Source of the DNA: Streptococcus bovimastitidis
Lineage (GTDB): Bacteria; Bacillota; Bacilli; Lactobacillales; Streptococcaceae
Reading direction: 5' to 3'
Length of the DNA: 64,000 bases
Assembly: GCF_001885095.1 (NCBI RefSeq)
Contig: NZ_LZDD01000002.1
Location: 248,001 to 312,000 of the forward strand
Within the stretch, counting starts at the first letter, position 1, and every line of letters starts with the position of its first letter. The notes beneath the pieces are model-generated. The model searched no databases and had not been told where the DNA came from. It saw only the letters and a program-made list of their open reading frames with translations. Position numbers and translations under genes: made by a program. Positions 56,224-64,000 of the stretch are shown here, one piece after another.

Positions 56224-56709
56224 TTATCTCTTCCTATTCTCATTTGTTTCTTTACCGTCAGTCATCCGAACTTTGAAGACAACTTTTTTAACCTGTTCAT
56301 CTTTTAGCACTTGTCCGCCAGGTTGGTGTTTTTCTTCAGGGAAAAAGACAATGAAATACCCTGGTCTCAAGAGAAGATCTGCAATGACTTGGGATTGAGC
56401 CAAGGCAAAATCATTGTCACTATCATATGGTTTGATATCATTTCCCTTTTCATCACCATAAAAAATCTTTTCCGAGCCCTCCAAAATGATATGAATATCA
56501 GCATAATCTTTATGATATTCGTAAGTACTCGAAGTTTTTTCTTCAAAAACGCTGTTAGTATAATTCAAAAAGAGCTCTTGATCCTTGATAACACTTTGAC
56601 CAAAAGGTAGACTCTGAAGGTCATTGTTCAAAATATAATCAATGGCCTCAGCAAGTCTTGGATGTAAATAGCGATAGTTTGACAGTTGGCTGATTGCATC
56701 AAAAATCAT
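56224..56709 (-). CDS. YhcH/YjgK/YiaL (NanQ-like) family protein
   Basis: 161 residues, cupin-like DUF386 family. ADIHIILEGSEKI and FPEEKHQPGG carry the conserved His/Glu metal ligands. The E. coli nan-operon member (NanQ) speeds anomer conversion of sialic acid. Position in this operon supports the same role. Ends in a basic tail NENRKR. Confidence 0.88.
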   Translation of the reverse strand: MIFDAISQLSNYRYLHPRLAEAIDYILNNDLQSLPFGQSVIKDQELFLNYTNSVFEEKTSSTYEYHKDYADIHIILEGSEKIFYGDEKGNDIKPYDSDNDFALAQSQVIADLLLRPGYFIVFFPEEKHQPGGQVLKDEQVKKVVFKVRMTDGKETNENRKR

Positions 56710-56730
56710 GTTATCTCCTTTTTGAAGTGT

Positions 56731-58086
56731 TTATTTAAGTGCTTTGGAATGTTTTTGACCTTCTTCAATTGCTTTATTTCCATTTTTAACAAATGCATCT
56801 AAGGCATCTTTAGAAGATTTTTCCCCTGTTAAAGCTGCTTGAATTTCTGGGAATAAAGCATTTCTGATTTCAACATAACCCGGAGTATTATTTGAAAAGT
56901 TAATCACATGTTTATCATTGTTGATATAGGTTTCAAGCAATGGATTGTTTGCTTTTTCTTTGTCAACCAATGATTTACGTACTGGCATGAAGTTCATACT
57001 AGCTTTGATTAATTCTTCGTTTTCAGAATAATATTTCACAAAATCCTTAGCCAACTTCATACGTTTGTCACCGTTAGTATTAAATACAGCAGAACCTAAA
57101 ACATAGGTGAATGATTTTGGATCTTCTACATTTGGAACATTTGCTAAACGGGCATCAAATTTAGTTAAAGTTCCATTATTCATGCTATCTTGCATGCCTT
57201 TATAAACAACGGAATTGGTAAAACTAATAGCTACTTGTTGATTTTGGAACATGGCATTAACATCATTACTTGTCAATGATTCTGCTCCTGAGGTAATCAT
57301 TTTTTTATCATTAAGCTCTTTAATAAAATCTAGTGCTTCGACACCTTTTTTATCATTAACAGTTAATTTTCCATCTTTACCAAAGAAAGATGAGCCAAAC
57401 ATTCTAAGGTACATCATTGTCCAGGTATCAGCCTGATTATTTTTAGCATAAAATCCAAGCGGAGAAACGTTCTCATTGCTAGCTTTTAAGCCGGTTAAAA
57501 TTGTTTTAAAATCATCTACTGTCCAATCTGCAATTTTTTCTTTATCAGCAATATACTTTTGAAGACCCGCTTTTTCAAACATTTCAGCATTATAGACTAG
57601 CATGCCTGGATTTTGCGCAAATGGGTAAAAATAGGTTTTTTTGTTAATAGAAACATTCTCCCAAACAGATGAAGAAATATCTGATTTGCTTTTTGAGTCA
57701 ATAATGTTATCTAAAGGTGCTAATAGACCTTGATGAGCGTAATTGCTAATAGCAAAAGTAGATTCGAAGAAAACATCTGGAAGAGTTTTCGTTTGTGTGG
57801 CAACACTTAACTTGCTATCTCTTTCCTCGCCTGGGATAACCTGAACACTAATTTTTTTTCCTGGATGTTCCTTTTCATACATGCTTGCTGCCGTTTTAAA
57901 GAAAGAATCATAATCAGCACCTTCCTCTGTCCCGCTGTATGTTCCTTTCCATTGTGGTGTTAACCATACTTCAATTTGATTTTGATTTTTATCACTTTTA
58001 GCTGATTCTTTTTTGGAAGAACATGCTGTAAGTCCTACAAAGGGCAAGATAGCTAGTGTAGCTAATTTTAAGATTTTTTTTGACAT
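56731..58086 (-). CDS. Sugar ABC transporter binding lipoprotein, probable sialic acid
   Basis: 451 residues. Signal peptide with lipobox GLTAC (cysteine about 22) followed by a Ser/Lys linker. Family 1 extracellular solute-binding fold, with EVWLTPQWKGTYSG at the start of the mature domain. Corresponds to the SatA-type binding protein for sialic acid in streptococcal nan operons; ligand inferred from context. Unusually it follows, rather than precedes, the two permease genes. Confidence 0.88.
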   Translation of the reverse strand: MSKKILKLATLAILPFVGLTACSSKKESAKSDKNQNQIEVWLTPQWKGTYSGTEEGADYDSFFKTAASMYEKEHPGKKISVQVIPGEERDSKLSVATQTKTLPDVFFESTFAISNYAHQGLLAPLDNIIDSKSKSDISSSVWENVSINKKTYFYPFAQNPGMLVYNAEMFEKAGLQKYIADKEKIADWTVDDFKTILTGLKASNENVSPLGFYAKNNQADTWTMMYLRMFGSSFFGKDGKLTVNDKKGVEALDFIKELNDKKMITSGAESLTSNDVNAMFQNQQVAISFTNSVVYKGMQDSMNNGTLTKFDARLANVPNVEDPKSFTYVLGSAVFNTNGDKRMKLAKDFVKYYSENEELIKASMNFMPVRKSLVDKEKANNPLLETYINNDKHVINFSNNTPGYVEIRNALFPEIQAALTGEKSSKDALDAFVKNGNKAIEEGQKHSKALK

Positions 58087-58132
58087 TTTGACATTCCTTT
58101 CAACTATATAATTTTAAAATAAACAAAGTGAC

Positions 58133-58969
58133 TTATTCTTTGATAGCACCATTTGTAGCGCCTTTTACAAAGAATCGTTGGAACATAAAGAAGATAATGA
58201 TCATTGGCAAGGCAGCAATAGCCGCACCCGCTACTTTTAAACCAATATTGGGATTGATATCTTGCTGTAAGCTAGCCACCCCAATGGTTAGTGTTTTCAT
58301 TTCTTTACTTCTTGCCATCAATAACTGCCACAAATAATCATTCCAAGCAGTTACAAAGTTTAGAATAAATAGAGCTCCTATACCAGGTTTTACAATTGGT
58401 AACATGAGCTTTGAAAAAACAGTCCATTCACTAGCACCATCAATCTTCGCAGATTCACGGATAGATTCTGGAATAACTTTAAAATAAGAATAAAGCATAA
58501 ATGTTCCAAAACCTGTTGCTAGATTGGGAATGATCATGGATTGGTAGGTATCAATCCAATTCAAATTTTCAATAATATCAAATAATGGCACAATGAAAGT
58601 TTCTTTAGGTATCATGATAGAGGCAATAACCGTTAAAAAGAGAACTGTTCTACCTTTAAATGATAATTTTGAAAAGCCATAGGCTGCTAAAGCTGAAATG
58701 AAGACACTCAATAAAGCTGTTAAAAAAGAAACGATAAAACTATTCAGGACCCATTTTAGTGTTGGTTGCCCGGCAAATAGTTCCCCCAAATTTCCCATGT
58801 ACCATTTTTGAGGGAGAATATCGGGTGGCATTTTGTAAATTTCTGCTGAGGTTTTAAAGGTATTAGTCACTAACCAAAATAATGGAAATAGGAAAAATAA
58901 GGCCAAAACTAAGACTATAACATTTGTGATGAGATCAAATTTTTCCATCTTTTTTAGTTTTTCAAGCAT
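58133..58969 (-). CDS. Sugar ABC transporter permease (CUT1, second subunit)
   Basis: 278 residues, six helices, typical MalG type. The EAA loop reads ESAKIDGASEWTVFSKLMLP. Pairs with the 297-residue permease to import a sugar bound by the downstream lipoprotein. Like most CUT1 sets without a local ATPase, it probably uses a shared MsmK-type ATPase. Confidence 0.92.
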   Translation of the reverse strand: MLEKLKKMEKFDLITNVIVLVLALFFLFPLFWLVTNTFKTSAEIYKMPPDILPQKWYMGNLGELFAGQPTLKWVLNSFIVSFLTALLSVFISALAAYGFSKLSFKGRTVLFLTVIASIMIPKETFIVPLFDIIENLNWIDTYQSMIIPNLATGFGTFMLYSYFKVIPESIRESAKIDGASEWTVFSKLMLPIVKPGIGALFILNFVTAWNDYLWQLLMARSKEMKTLTIGVASLQQDINPNIGLKVAGAAIAALPMIIIFFMFQRFFVKGATNGAIKE

Positions 58970-58977
58970 ATCTTCTC

Positions 58978-59871
58978 CTAACGATCTGTTTTTACAAAGC
59001 TTCTTAATTGTGGCACACTCAGTATGAGTGCAATCATAAACATCAGAACACCAATTGCTGAAGCAGCCCCTGTGTTATTGTAAACAAATGCATTTTGATA
59101 GAGGTAATACATCATTGTCACAGAAGCATTATTTGGACCACCACCTGTTAACAGCTGAATAACGACAAATATTTTTAATACAGCAATAATATTGATAACA
59201 ATGAGGTAGGCTGTTGTCGGACGAACTAAAGGAATAATAATATGGCGAATACGTTGCCATCTGGTTGCCCCATCTAATTGAGCAGCCTCAAAATAATCCG
59301 GTGAAATCCCAATCATGGTCGCTAAATAAAGAATAATAGCTTGTCCCACATTTCCTACAAAGGTCACAAAGACAATAATTGGCATAACTGTTTTAGGATT
59401 ACCTAAGAGATTGACATGACCGGATCCCATTTGTTGAAAGACATAACTGACCAAACCATTCGATGGATTTAGTAAAAAATTCCAAACAATACTCATAACA
59501 ACCATTGAAACCATAACAGGAAGATAGTATGAACCCCTGATAAAAGAGACGTATCTTGTATTTTTATCATAAACTGTCGTTGAGACAAAAAGAGCAAATA
59601 TAATGGTTAATAACACAATGGCGACTACAAAAAAGACCGTATTCAGAATGGATTTGACAAAAACCGCATCTTCAAATAATGCTTTAAAATTATCTAGCCC
59701 TACAAAGTAAGAATCCATGCCGTAAACCTTATAGAGGCTCATCTTGAATCCTTTAATGACCGGATAGACAATAAAAATAAGCATTAAGAGCATTTGTGGA
59801 GCTATAAATAGATAGCCTGCCGTTTGACTCGTGTTCTTTCGTATCCTATTTTTTTCTAAACTCAAAGCCAT
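58978..59871 (-). CDS. Sugar ABC transporter permease (CUT1, first subunit)
   Basis: 297 residues, MalF-like with six helices. EAA loop EAAQLDGATRWQRIRHIIIP. Nine bases before the partner permease. No ATP-binding gene lies in the operon. Confidence 0.92.
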   Translation of the reverse strand: MALSLEKNRIRKNTSQTAGYLFIAPQMLLMLIFIVYPVIKGFKMSLYKVYGMDSYFVGLDNFKALFEDAVFVKSILNTVFFVVAIVLLTIIFALFVSTTVYDKNTRYVSFIRGSYYLPVMVSMVVMSIVWNFLLNPSNGLVSYVFQQMGSGHVNLLGNPKTVMPIIVFVTFVGNVGQAIILYLATMIGISPDYFEAAQLDGATRWQRIRHIIIPLVRPTTAYLIVINIIAVLKIFVVIQLLTGGGPNNASVTMMYYLYQNAFVYNNTGAASAIGVLMFMIALILSVPQLRSFVKTDR

Positions 59872-59886
59872 TCACCTCACATATCC

Positions 59887-60591
59887 TTAGTCTTTCAAAG
59901 CCTTTATAAATCTCGCAGCTATTTCCTTTGGTCTTGTTATAGCACCACCAATGACGATACCCGCAACACCCAATTCATTGATTTGGCGCGCTTGTTCTGG
60001 AGTATGAATCCTTCCTTCTGCGATAACTGGTATACCTTCTTGGCAAAGCTCCGCTATTAAAGTCATATCTGGCCCCTCTTGTTGACGGCTATAGGAAGTA
60101 TATCCAGAGAGGGTGGTTCCTACAAAATCAATTCCTGCTTCAAAAGCTTTAAACCCCTCTTCAAACGTACTAATGTCTGCCATAAAGAGCTGATTCGGAT
60201 ATTTCCTTTTGATTTCCCTAATAAAATCCTCTATTGGTCGACTATCATAACGTTGACGTTTTGTGCAGTCTAATGCTATAACAGCAATGCCTAGTTCTGC
60301 CAGTTGATCAACTTCAGCCATTGTAGCTGTAATAAAAGGCTCCTGAGGTGGATAATCCTTTTTGATGATACCAATAATAGGCAAATCAGTCACCGCTTGA
60401 ATTTCTTTGATATCACGAACAGAATTTGCTCGAATACCAACAGCTCCTGCCTCTTCAGCAGCTTTTGCCATCAAAGGCATAACGCCACCTTCAGGAGAAT
60501 ATAATGGCTCCCCTGGCAAGGCTTGACAAGAGACAATTATGCCATCTTTAATGTTTGTTAAAAAAGTTTCTTTGCTGATTCTATCAGGCAT
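59887..60591 (-). CDS. nanE: N-acetylmannosamine-6-phosphate 2-epimerase
   Basis: 234 residues, TIM barrel of the NanE family. [15 protein letters not shown] near the N-terminus, [20 protein letters not shown], and [11 protein letters not shown]. Converts ManNAc-6-P to GlcNAc-6-P, linking NanK to amino-sugar catabolism. First gene of the operon, starting 50 bases after a cre-overlapped promoter. Confidence 0.95.
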   Translation of the reverse strand: MPDRISKETFLTNIKDGIIVSCQALPGEPLYSPEGGVMPLMAKAAEEAGAVGIRANSVRDIKEIQAVTDLPIIGIIKKDYPPQEPFITATMAEVDQLAELGIAVIALDCTKRQRYDSRPIEDFIREIKRKYPNQLFMADISTFEEGFKAFEAGIDFVGTTLSGYTSYSRQQEGPDMTLIAELCQEGIPVIAEGRIHTPEQARQINELGVAGIVIGGAITRPKEIAARFIKALKD

Positions 60592-60639
60592 TTGATTGCT
60601 CCTTTGGGTAATGTATTAAAGAGAACGTTCACAATCCTC

Positions 60640-60667
60640 ATTATAACAATAAATAAAGCGTTTTCAA
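60640..60667 (-). promoter_or_regulatory. nan operon promoter with cre site
   Basis: Minus strand -35 TTGAAA (60662-60667), 16 bases, -10 TATAAT (60640-60645). TGAAAACGCTTTAT (60653-60666) matches the cre consensus TGWAANCGNTNWCA except the last two bases and overlaps the -35 and spacer, so CcpA repression by glucose is expected. Confidence 0.7.
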
Positions 60668-60742
60668 TAGTTTATAGACCTTTAGATAATACTTTCAAAA
60701 TCAGGTCTTTTTTCTCAAATTCTGAAACTATTTTCAGAGCAC

Positions 60743-60776
60743 AAAAAAACCAAGAGTCTCGAGCACTCTTGGTTTG
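60743..60776 (-). terminator. rpmH terminator
   Basis: AACCAAGAGTGCTCGAGACT paired with CTTGGTT to form a long stem around CTCGAG, followed by seven T on the minus strand. Confidence 0.85.
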
Positions 60777-60796
60777 ATTTTATTTTGTATTCGCAA

Positions 60797-60931
60797 TTAT
60801 GCAGATAATACTTTACGCCCTTTACGACGACGGCTAGCTAGCACGCGACGTCCGTTTTTTGTTGACATACGGTGACGGAATCCGTGTTTACGTTGACGAC
60901 GGATTTTACTTGGTTGATAAGTACGTTTCAC
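60797..60931 (-). CDS. rpmH: 50S ribosomal protein L34
   Basis: 44 residues, GTG start at 60931 with GAGGAGG upstream. [19 protein letters not shown] to the end GRKVLSA is full-length L34. Here it stands alone, without rnpA next to it in the window, as is usual in streptococci. Strong single-gene terminator. Confidence 0.97.
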
Positions 60932-61074
60932 AGTGAATACCTCCTCATAGATTTTCGTATTCGTTTAGCCGGCTATTGTGATATCAGTTACTAAACATAC
61001 CTTAATATTCTATTATATATTGACTGCCTTGTCAAGGTATATTTCCCATTTGTTTCAGATTCTATTATGACCGA

Positions 61075-61461
61075 TTATTTATTTCTTTCTCGCAACTTTT
61101 TGTTAATTTCTTGACTACTACGGTAATTCAAAAAGTAAATACATAGCCAAACAACAATATAAATAAGTGAAAATTCAAGGAAAAATCCTAAATATTCTCT
61201 GGGTGACAGCCAATGATTATAGGTATTCATCCCAAAAACAATAAAAGCAATCGTCAAGAAATGGCAGAAACTTTGTTTCAAGAAGGACCATTTCTCGATA
61301 TCATAATAGAGGCTGGCAAGTCCCATAAAACCGCTAAAAGATAAACAGGAAATAATATTGGATAAGGTCTGTGTTTCAACATCCCCAGCAAGCAAACAAA
61401 AACTATAAATAATGCCCCCTATCCCAATACCGTAGATATACATATTGATTAATTTTTTCAT
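61075..61461 (-). CDS. DUF3021 family membrane protein
   Basis: 128 residues with four predicted membrane helices, ending KLRERNK. DUF3021 proteins are encoded with LytTR regulators and usually inhibit them at the membrane (as in the HdrM/BrsM-type LytTR regulatory systems of streptococci). It begins ten bases after the LytTR gene. The mechanism is inferred from those systems. Confidence 0.85.
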   Translation of the reverse strand: MKKLINMYIYGIGIGGIIYSFCLLAGDVETQTLSNIISCLSFSGFMGLASLYYDIEKWSFLKQSFCHFLTIAFIVFGMNTYNHWLSPREYLGFFLEFSLIYIVVWLCIYFLNYRSSQEINKKLRERNK

Positions 61462-61471
61462 GATCTCACCC

Positions 61472-61921
61472 TCACAGTCCTAGTTTTTCTTCTAAATTCT
61501 TCAAATAGCGACGACTAATAATAACCTTTGTCTTATTAGTTAAAATAGCTAGCATGTTACCTGAAAAAGAAGCCTCCATCATTTGCAAATGGTCTAGATT
61601 AATCAAACTTTGTTTGGAAACTTGGACAAAATAATCACTTGGCAATCGATCCTTCATTTTATAAAGGCGTTCCCGCATGCGAAACGTTTTTTCTTTAGTC
61701 ATTATCACCAAATAATCACCATCAACTTCAATAGCAATGATATCATCCGTCTTCAGCAGGTAAATATGGTCATCTGATTTAACGGCAATCACATCCGTTT
61801 TCATAGCCTGAAAAGCTTCTAAATAGTCTACCAGATCCGAAACTTGTTTATCATATTGTGCTTTCTCAATGGTCAAAACCAAATCGTTCTGCTCTTTGTT
61901 TTCTTTAAATAGCCATTTCAT
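61472..61921 (-). CDS. LytTR-domain transcriptional regulator
   Basis: 149 residues from MKWLFKENKEQ at 61921, with AAGGGG upstream; the earlier in-frame codons lack a ribosome site. A non-receiver N-terminal part of about 50 residues, then a LytTR DNA-binding domain about 52-147 (IAVKSDDHIYLLKTDDIIAIE, KQSLINLDHLQ, VIISRRYLKNLEEKLGL). Forms a LytTR regulatory system with the next gene. May control the ABC-2 exporter genes just upstream. Confidence 0.9.
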   Translation of the reverse strand: MKWLFKENKEQNDLVLTIEKAQYDKQVSDLVDYLEAFQAMKTDVIAVKSDDHIYLLKTDDIIAIEVDGDYLVIMTKEKTFRMRERLYKMKDRLPSDYFVQVSKQSLINLDHLQMMEASFSGNMLAILTNKTKVIISRRYLKNLEEKLGL

Positions 61922-62049
61922 CGACAAACCCCTTCGCTTATTTCTTACCCATATGATACCAAAAAATGGATGCTCAGAGTACAAGAATTCGCCAAGAGGT
62001 CCAATTTAAGAGGTAAGTGGCAAAAGATTTCTCTGGTCTCTAGTAGCAT

Positions 62050-62895
62050 TTATTTTTGACGACTCTTGAAGAAAACCACTAAAACCATGATTACTAATAA
62101 AATCCCAATTGTCAGAAGTACAAGTTGATAATCTTGATTTAGGTTGGATAAAGTCTTTAATTTTATGCCAATTCCCATAAATTCTTTAAAATAAGCTTGA
62201 CCTTTGCCTAAATCAGCAAGAGAAGACTTCAGTAAAATTTGCCGGTAAAGGGAAGCAATATAGGCACCAGGGGTTAATTTAACAAGAGTTTGAGCTGCGT
62301 CTGGTAAAACACCAATGGGCATATAAACACCAACTAAGAAACCGGAGGCAGTCCCAATAATAGTTGACACGCGGCTCTCCACTTCTTTTGTTCCAATAAA
62401 CTGTAAAACAATTGTCGCAAATAAGGAGGATTGTAAAGCTCCCAAGAAAGCAACTAAAGCTAGTTGTGGCAACAAGGAAGTATCAAAAATAACCTGATCT
62501 TGTATCTGGAAATAAAGGGCCATAATTGAAAGAACGACGAGCTGCATGATAAAGGAAATGATGGTGCCACTTAAAAAATAGCCAAGATTTAAGCTTACTG
62601 GACTGACATCGGTTAAGAGAAAATCATCCCAAATGGATTCTTCCTTATCCGTCACGATGCGCGATAGCGCTGCCCAAGAGGTCGTAATAGCAGTGACAGC
62701 CAAGACACCTCCCATAACCCATAAATCTAAATATTTTGTTGGGTGGGGCAAGCTTTCTTTCCAGGATATTTCCAAATTATGTTGTAAAAAAACAAGGTAT
62801 AAAATAAAAGCAATTAAAGCACCAAGCAAGGAAAAGAAAACCCCAGCTTTTTGATTAAAGTACAATTTTAAATGACGTTCAATAGTTGCAATCAT
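62050..62895 (-). CDS. ABC-2 type exporter permease
   Basis: 281 residues, six predicted helices: an N-terminal FNQKAGVFFSLLGALIAFILYLV, central segments, and a C-terminal VLLTIGILLVIMVLVVFF with a basic tail. Start overlaps the ATPase stop by four bases. Typical of ABC-2 drug or peptide exporters; substrate unknown. Confidence 0.88.
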   Translation of the reverse strand: MIATIERHLKLYFNQKAGVFFSLLGALIAFILYLVFLQHNLEISWKESLPHPTKYLDLWVMGGVLAVTAITTSWAALSRIVTDKEESIWDDFLLTDVSPVSLNLGYFLSGTIISFIMQLVVLSIMALYFQIQDQVIFDTSLLPQLALVAFLGALQSSLFATIVLQFIGTKEVESRVSTIIGTASGFLVGVYMPIGVLPDAAQTLVKLTPGAYIASLYRQILLKSSLADLGKGQAYFKEFMGIGIKLKTLSNLNQDYQLVLLTIGILLVIMVLVVFFKSRQK

Positions 62896-63746
62896 GATTC
62901 CATTTCCTTTCCTGTTATCGCAAGGAAAGCATCATTGATGTTCCCTTTTTGGTAGTCAAAATCCTTAATTTGAGCTTGATAGTGATTGAGAACGGCTAAC
63001 GTTTCTCTGGCATCTAAACCTTCAAGGTCCAAATCTTCAACCACTTGAACACTATTGTCGGGATCCGCTTGAGGCTTTTCAAAACTTAAGTGCAAATGAC
63101 TTTTGGCATACTTTTCAATTAATTCCTGACTTGAGCCCATAGCTAAAATATTCCCCTTATCAATGACATAGGTCATCTCTGCATTTTCAGCTTCCTCTAG
63201 ATAATGTGTCGTTAAAAAGAGTGTTAACTGTTCTTCTTTTTGCAGTTTTCTAAATAAATGCCAAAGACTTTCTCGACTTTGAATATCTAAACCCGTTGTT
63301 GGTTCGTCTAAAAAGAGGATATTCGGTTTATGAATCAAAGCTCGAGCAATATCCACGCGCCGTCTTTGCCCACCAGATAAGGTTTTGTATTTTTGATTCA
63401 AAATCTGATCGATACCTGTTAAATCAATCATCTTGTTAAACCACTCTTTATCTTGGTCTTTATACAATTTGAAACGGTTCTTGAGATTGTCAATAACTTT
63501 GAGGTCACCATCTAAAATCGAATCTTGAAAGACCATACCAATTTTAATATCTTTATCCTTAATCACAGTTCCTGAACTAGCCTTTAATAAACCTGTTAAG
63601 ATTTTAATGGTCGTTGACTTGCCAGCCCCATTGGTTCCCAGATAAGCCACTAAACTCCCTTTTTCAATTGTCAAATTGAGTTGATTTAGAACTTGTTTGT
63701 TTCCGTACTTCTTACTTACATTTTTTGCTTCAATTAAAGTTGTCAT
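62892..63746 (-). CDS. ABC exporter ATP-binding protein
   Basis: 284 residues from MTTLIEAKNVSKKYG at 63746, with GGAGG upstream; the longer frame to 63782 is leader. Walker A GTNGAGKSTTIK, signature LSGGQRRRVDIARAL, Walker B ILFLDEPTTGLD and H-loop TTHYLEEAE. Works with the ABC-2 permease. Neighbouring LytTR-DUF3021 genes suggest that it belongs to a stress or bacteriocin-type response. Confidence 0.93.
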   Translation of the reverse strand: MTTLIEAKNVSKKYGNKQVLNQLNLTIEKGSLVAYLGTNGAGKSTTIKILTGLLKASSGTVIKDKDIKIGMVFQDSILDGDLKVIDNLKNRFKLYKDQDKEWFNKMIDLTGIDQILNQKYKTLSGGQRRRVDIARALIHKPNILFLDEPTTGLDIQSRESLWHLFRKLQKEEQLTLFLTTHYLEEAENAEMTYVIDKGNILAMGSSQELIEKYAKSHLHLSFEKPQADPDNSVQVVEDLDLEGLDARETLAVLNHYQAQIKDFDYQKGNINDAFLAITGKEMES

Positions 63747-63855
63747 TGTTACTTCCTCCATGACTATAGAGTAGCAAAGCAAGCAGACAAAAAGACCACT
63801 TTTTCGTCAAGTGATCTATTTCGGGTCCTAAGTGGTTCTATGCTATACTTGACTT

Positions 63856-64000
63856 ATGGAAAAAGAATTGACAAAATCTCACGATCATTACCTTTTACAG
63901 CTGACCTACACGATTTCTTCAGGTCCAAATCAGCTTTGGCACTTGCTAACTAGCTCTAAAGGCTTGGCCCTTTGGTTTCCCCAACTGTCTCGGCAAGAGC
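63856..64000 (+). CDS. SRPBCC (AHSA1-like) domain protein, cut by window edge
   Basis: Forty-eight residues from the ATG at 63856, which is preceded by TATGCTATACTTGAC as promoter; no ribosome site is evident. LTYTISSGPNQLWHLLTSSK and LALWFPQLS fit the first strand and helices of the Bet v1/AHSA1 fold (the W-x-x-L-T-x-x-x-x-x-x-W-x-P pattern). The rest lies beyond the window. Confidence 0.6.
   Translation, partial: MEKELTKSHDHYLLQLTYTISSGPNQLWHLLTSSKGLALWFPQLSRQE

Overview
The window is a low-GC Firmicutes chromosome segment. Gene content and order point to a pyogenic-group Streptococcus of the S. uberis / parauberis / iniae / pyogenes type. The markers are rpsL-rpsG-fusA followed by gap and pgk, glnRA, oppABCDF, rnjA with rpoY, rocS, purR next to a SEC10/PgrA surface protein, and a sialic-acid (nan) operon ending in an acetylxylan-esterase-like gene. 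The species cannot be fixed from the sequence alone. No rRNA, tRNA or CRISPR array was seen.

Left end (1-2067): a truncated GNAT acetyltransferase and an MFS transporter with a structured leader, then the native promoter of ebfC. From about 2068 to 14693 an integrative and mobilizable element (IME) sits exactly at the ebfC start codon and separates that gene from its promoter. Its backbone is at the right: a TcpA/FtsK-like coupling ATPase, a membrane protein, a pMV158-type origin with a TACTACGAC loop, a RepB-like HUH initiator/relaxase, a DUF3173 protein and a tyrosine integrase. Its AT-rich left part carries cargo and debris. The cargo is a leaderless dual-HTH regulator divergent from a small gene with a hairpin-masked ribosome site, an orphan protein with a HEPN-like motif, and a PadR / DUF2812 / erythromycin-esterase-like operon. 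The debris is an IS3-family remnant and a decayed membrane-protein gene.

14.7-31.4 kb is core chromosome: ebfC, a DEDDh exonuclease, rocS, a candidate small RNA, an HI0933 flavoprotein, AdcR-controlled rpsN2, tsaB-rimI-tsaD, rpoY-rnjA, the oppABCDF peptide importer with a CodY-like box, glnRA with a GlnR operator and a FUSC-family membrane protein. 31.7-39 kb holds highly expressed genes (pgk, gap, fusA, rpsG, rpsL). A complete ISL3-family element lies between gap and fusA and has inserted into the T-tract of the fusA terminator.

39-52 kb is a mostly minus-strand housekeeping series: tatD, rnmV, rsmA, rsgA, rpe, thiN, rmuC, yhaM, purR and the SEC10/PgrA surface protein. It is interrupted by a plus-strand MFS-DUF4811 pair between rsmA and rsgA. 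52.3-60.7 kb is the sialic-acid region: a decayed PTS EIIA fragment, an RpiR regulator, and the convergent operon nanE - ABC permeases - binding protein - yhcH - nanA - nanK - esterase, with a cre-overlapped promoter. The right end has rpmH, a LytTR/DUF3021 pair, an ABC-2 exporter and a truncated SRPBCC-domain gene.
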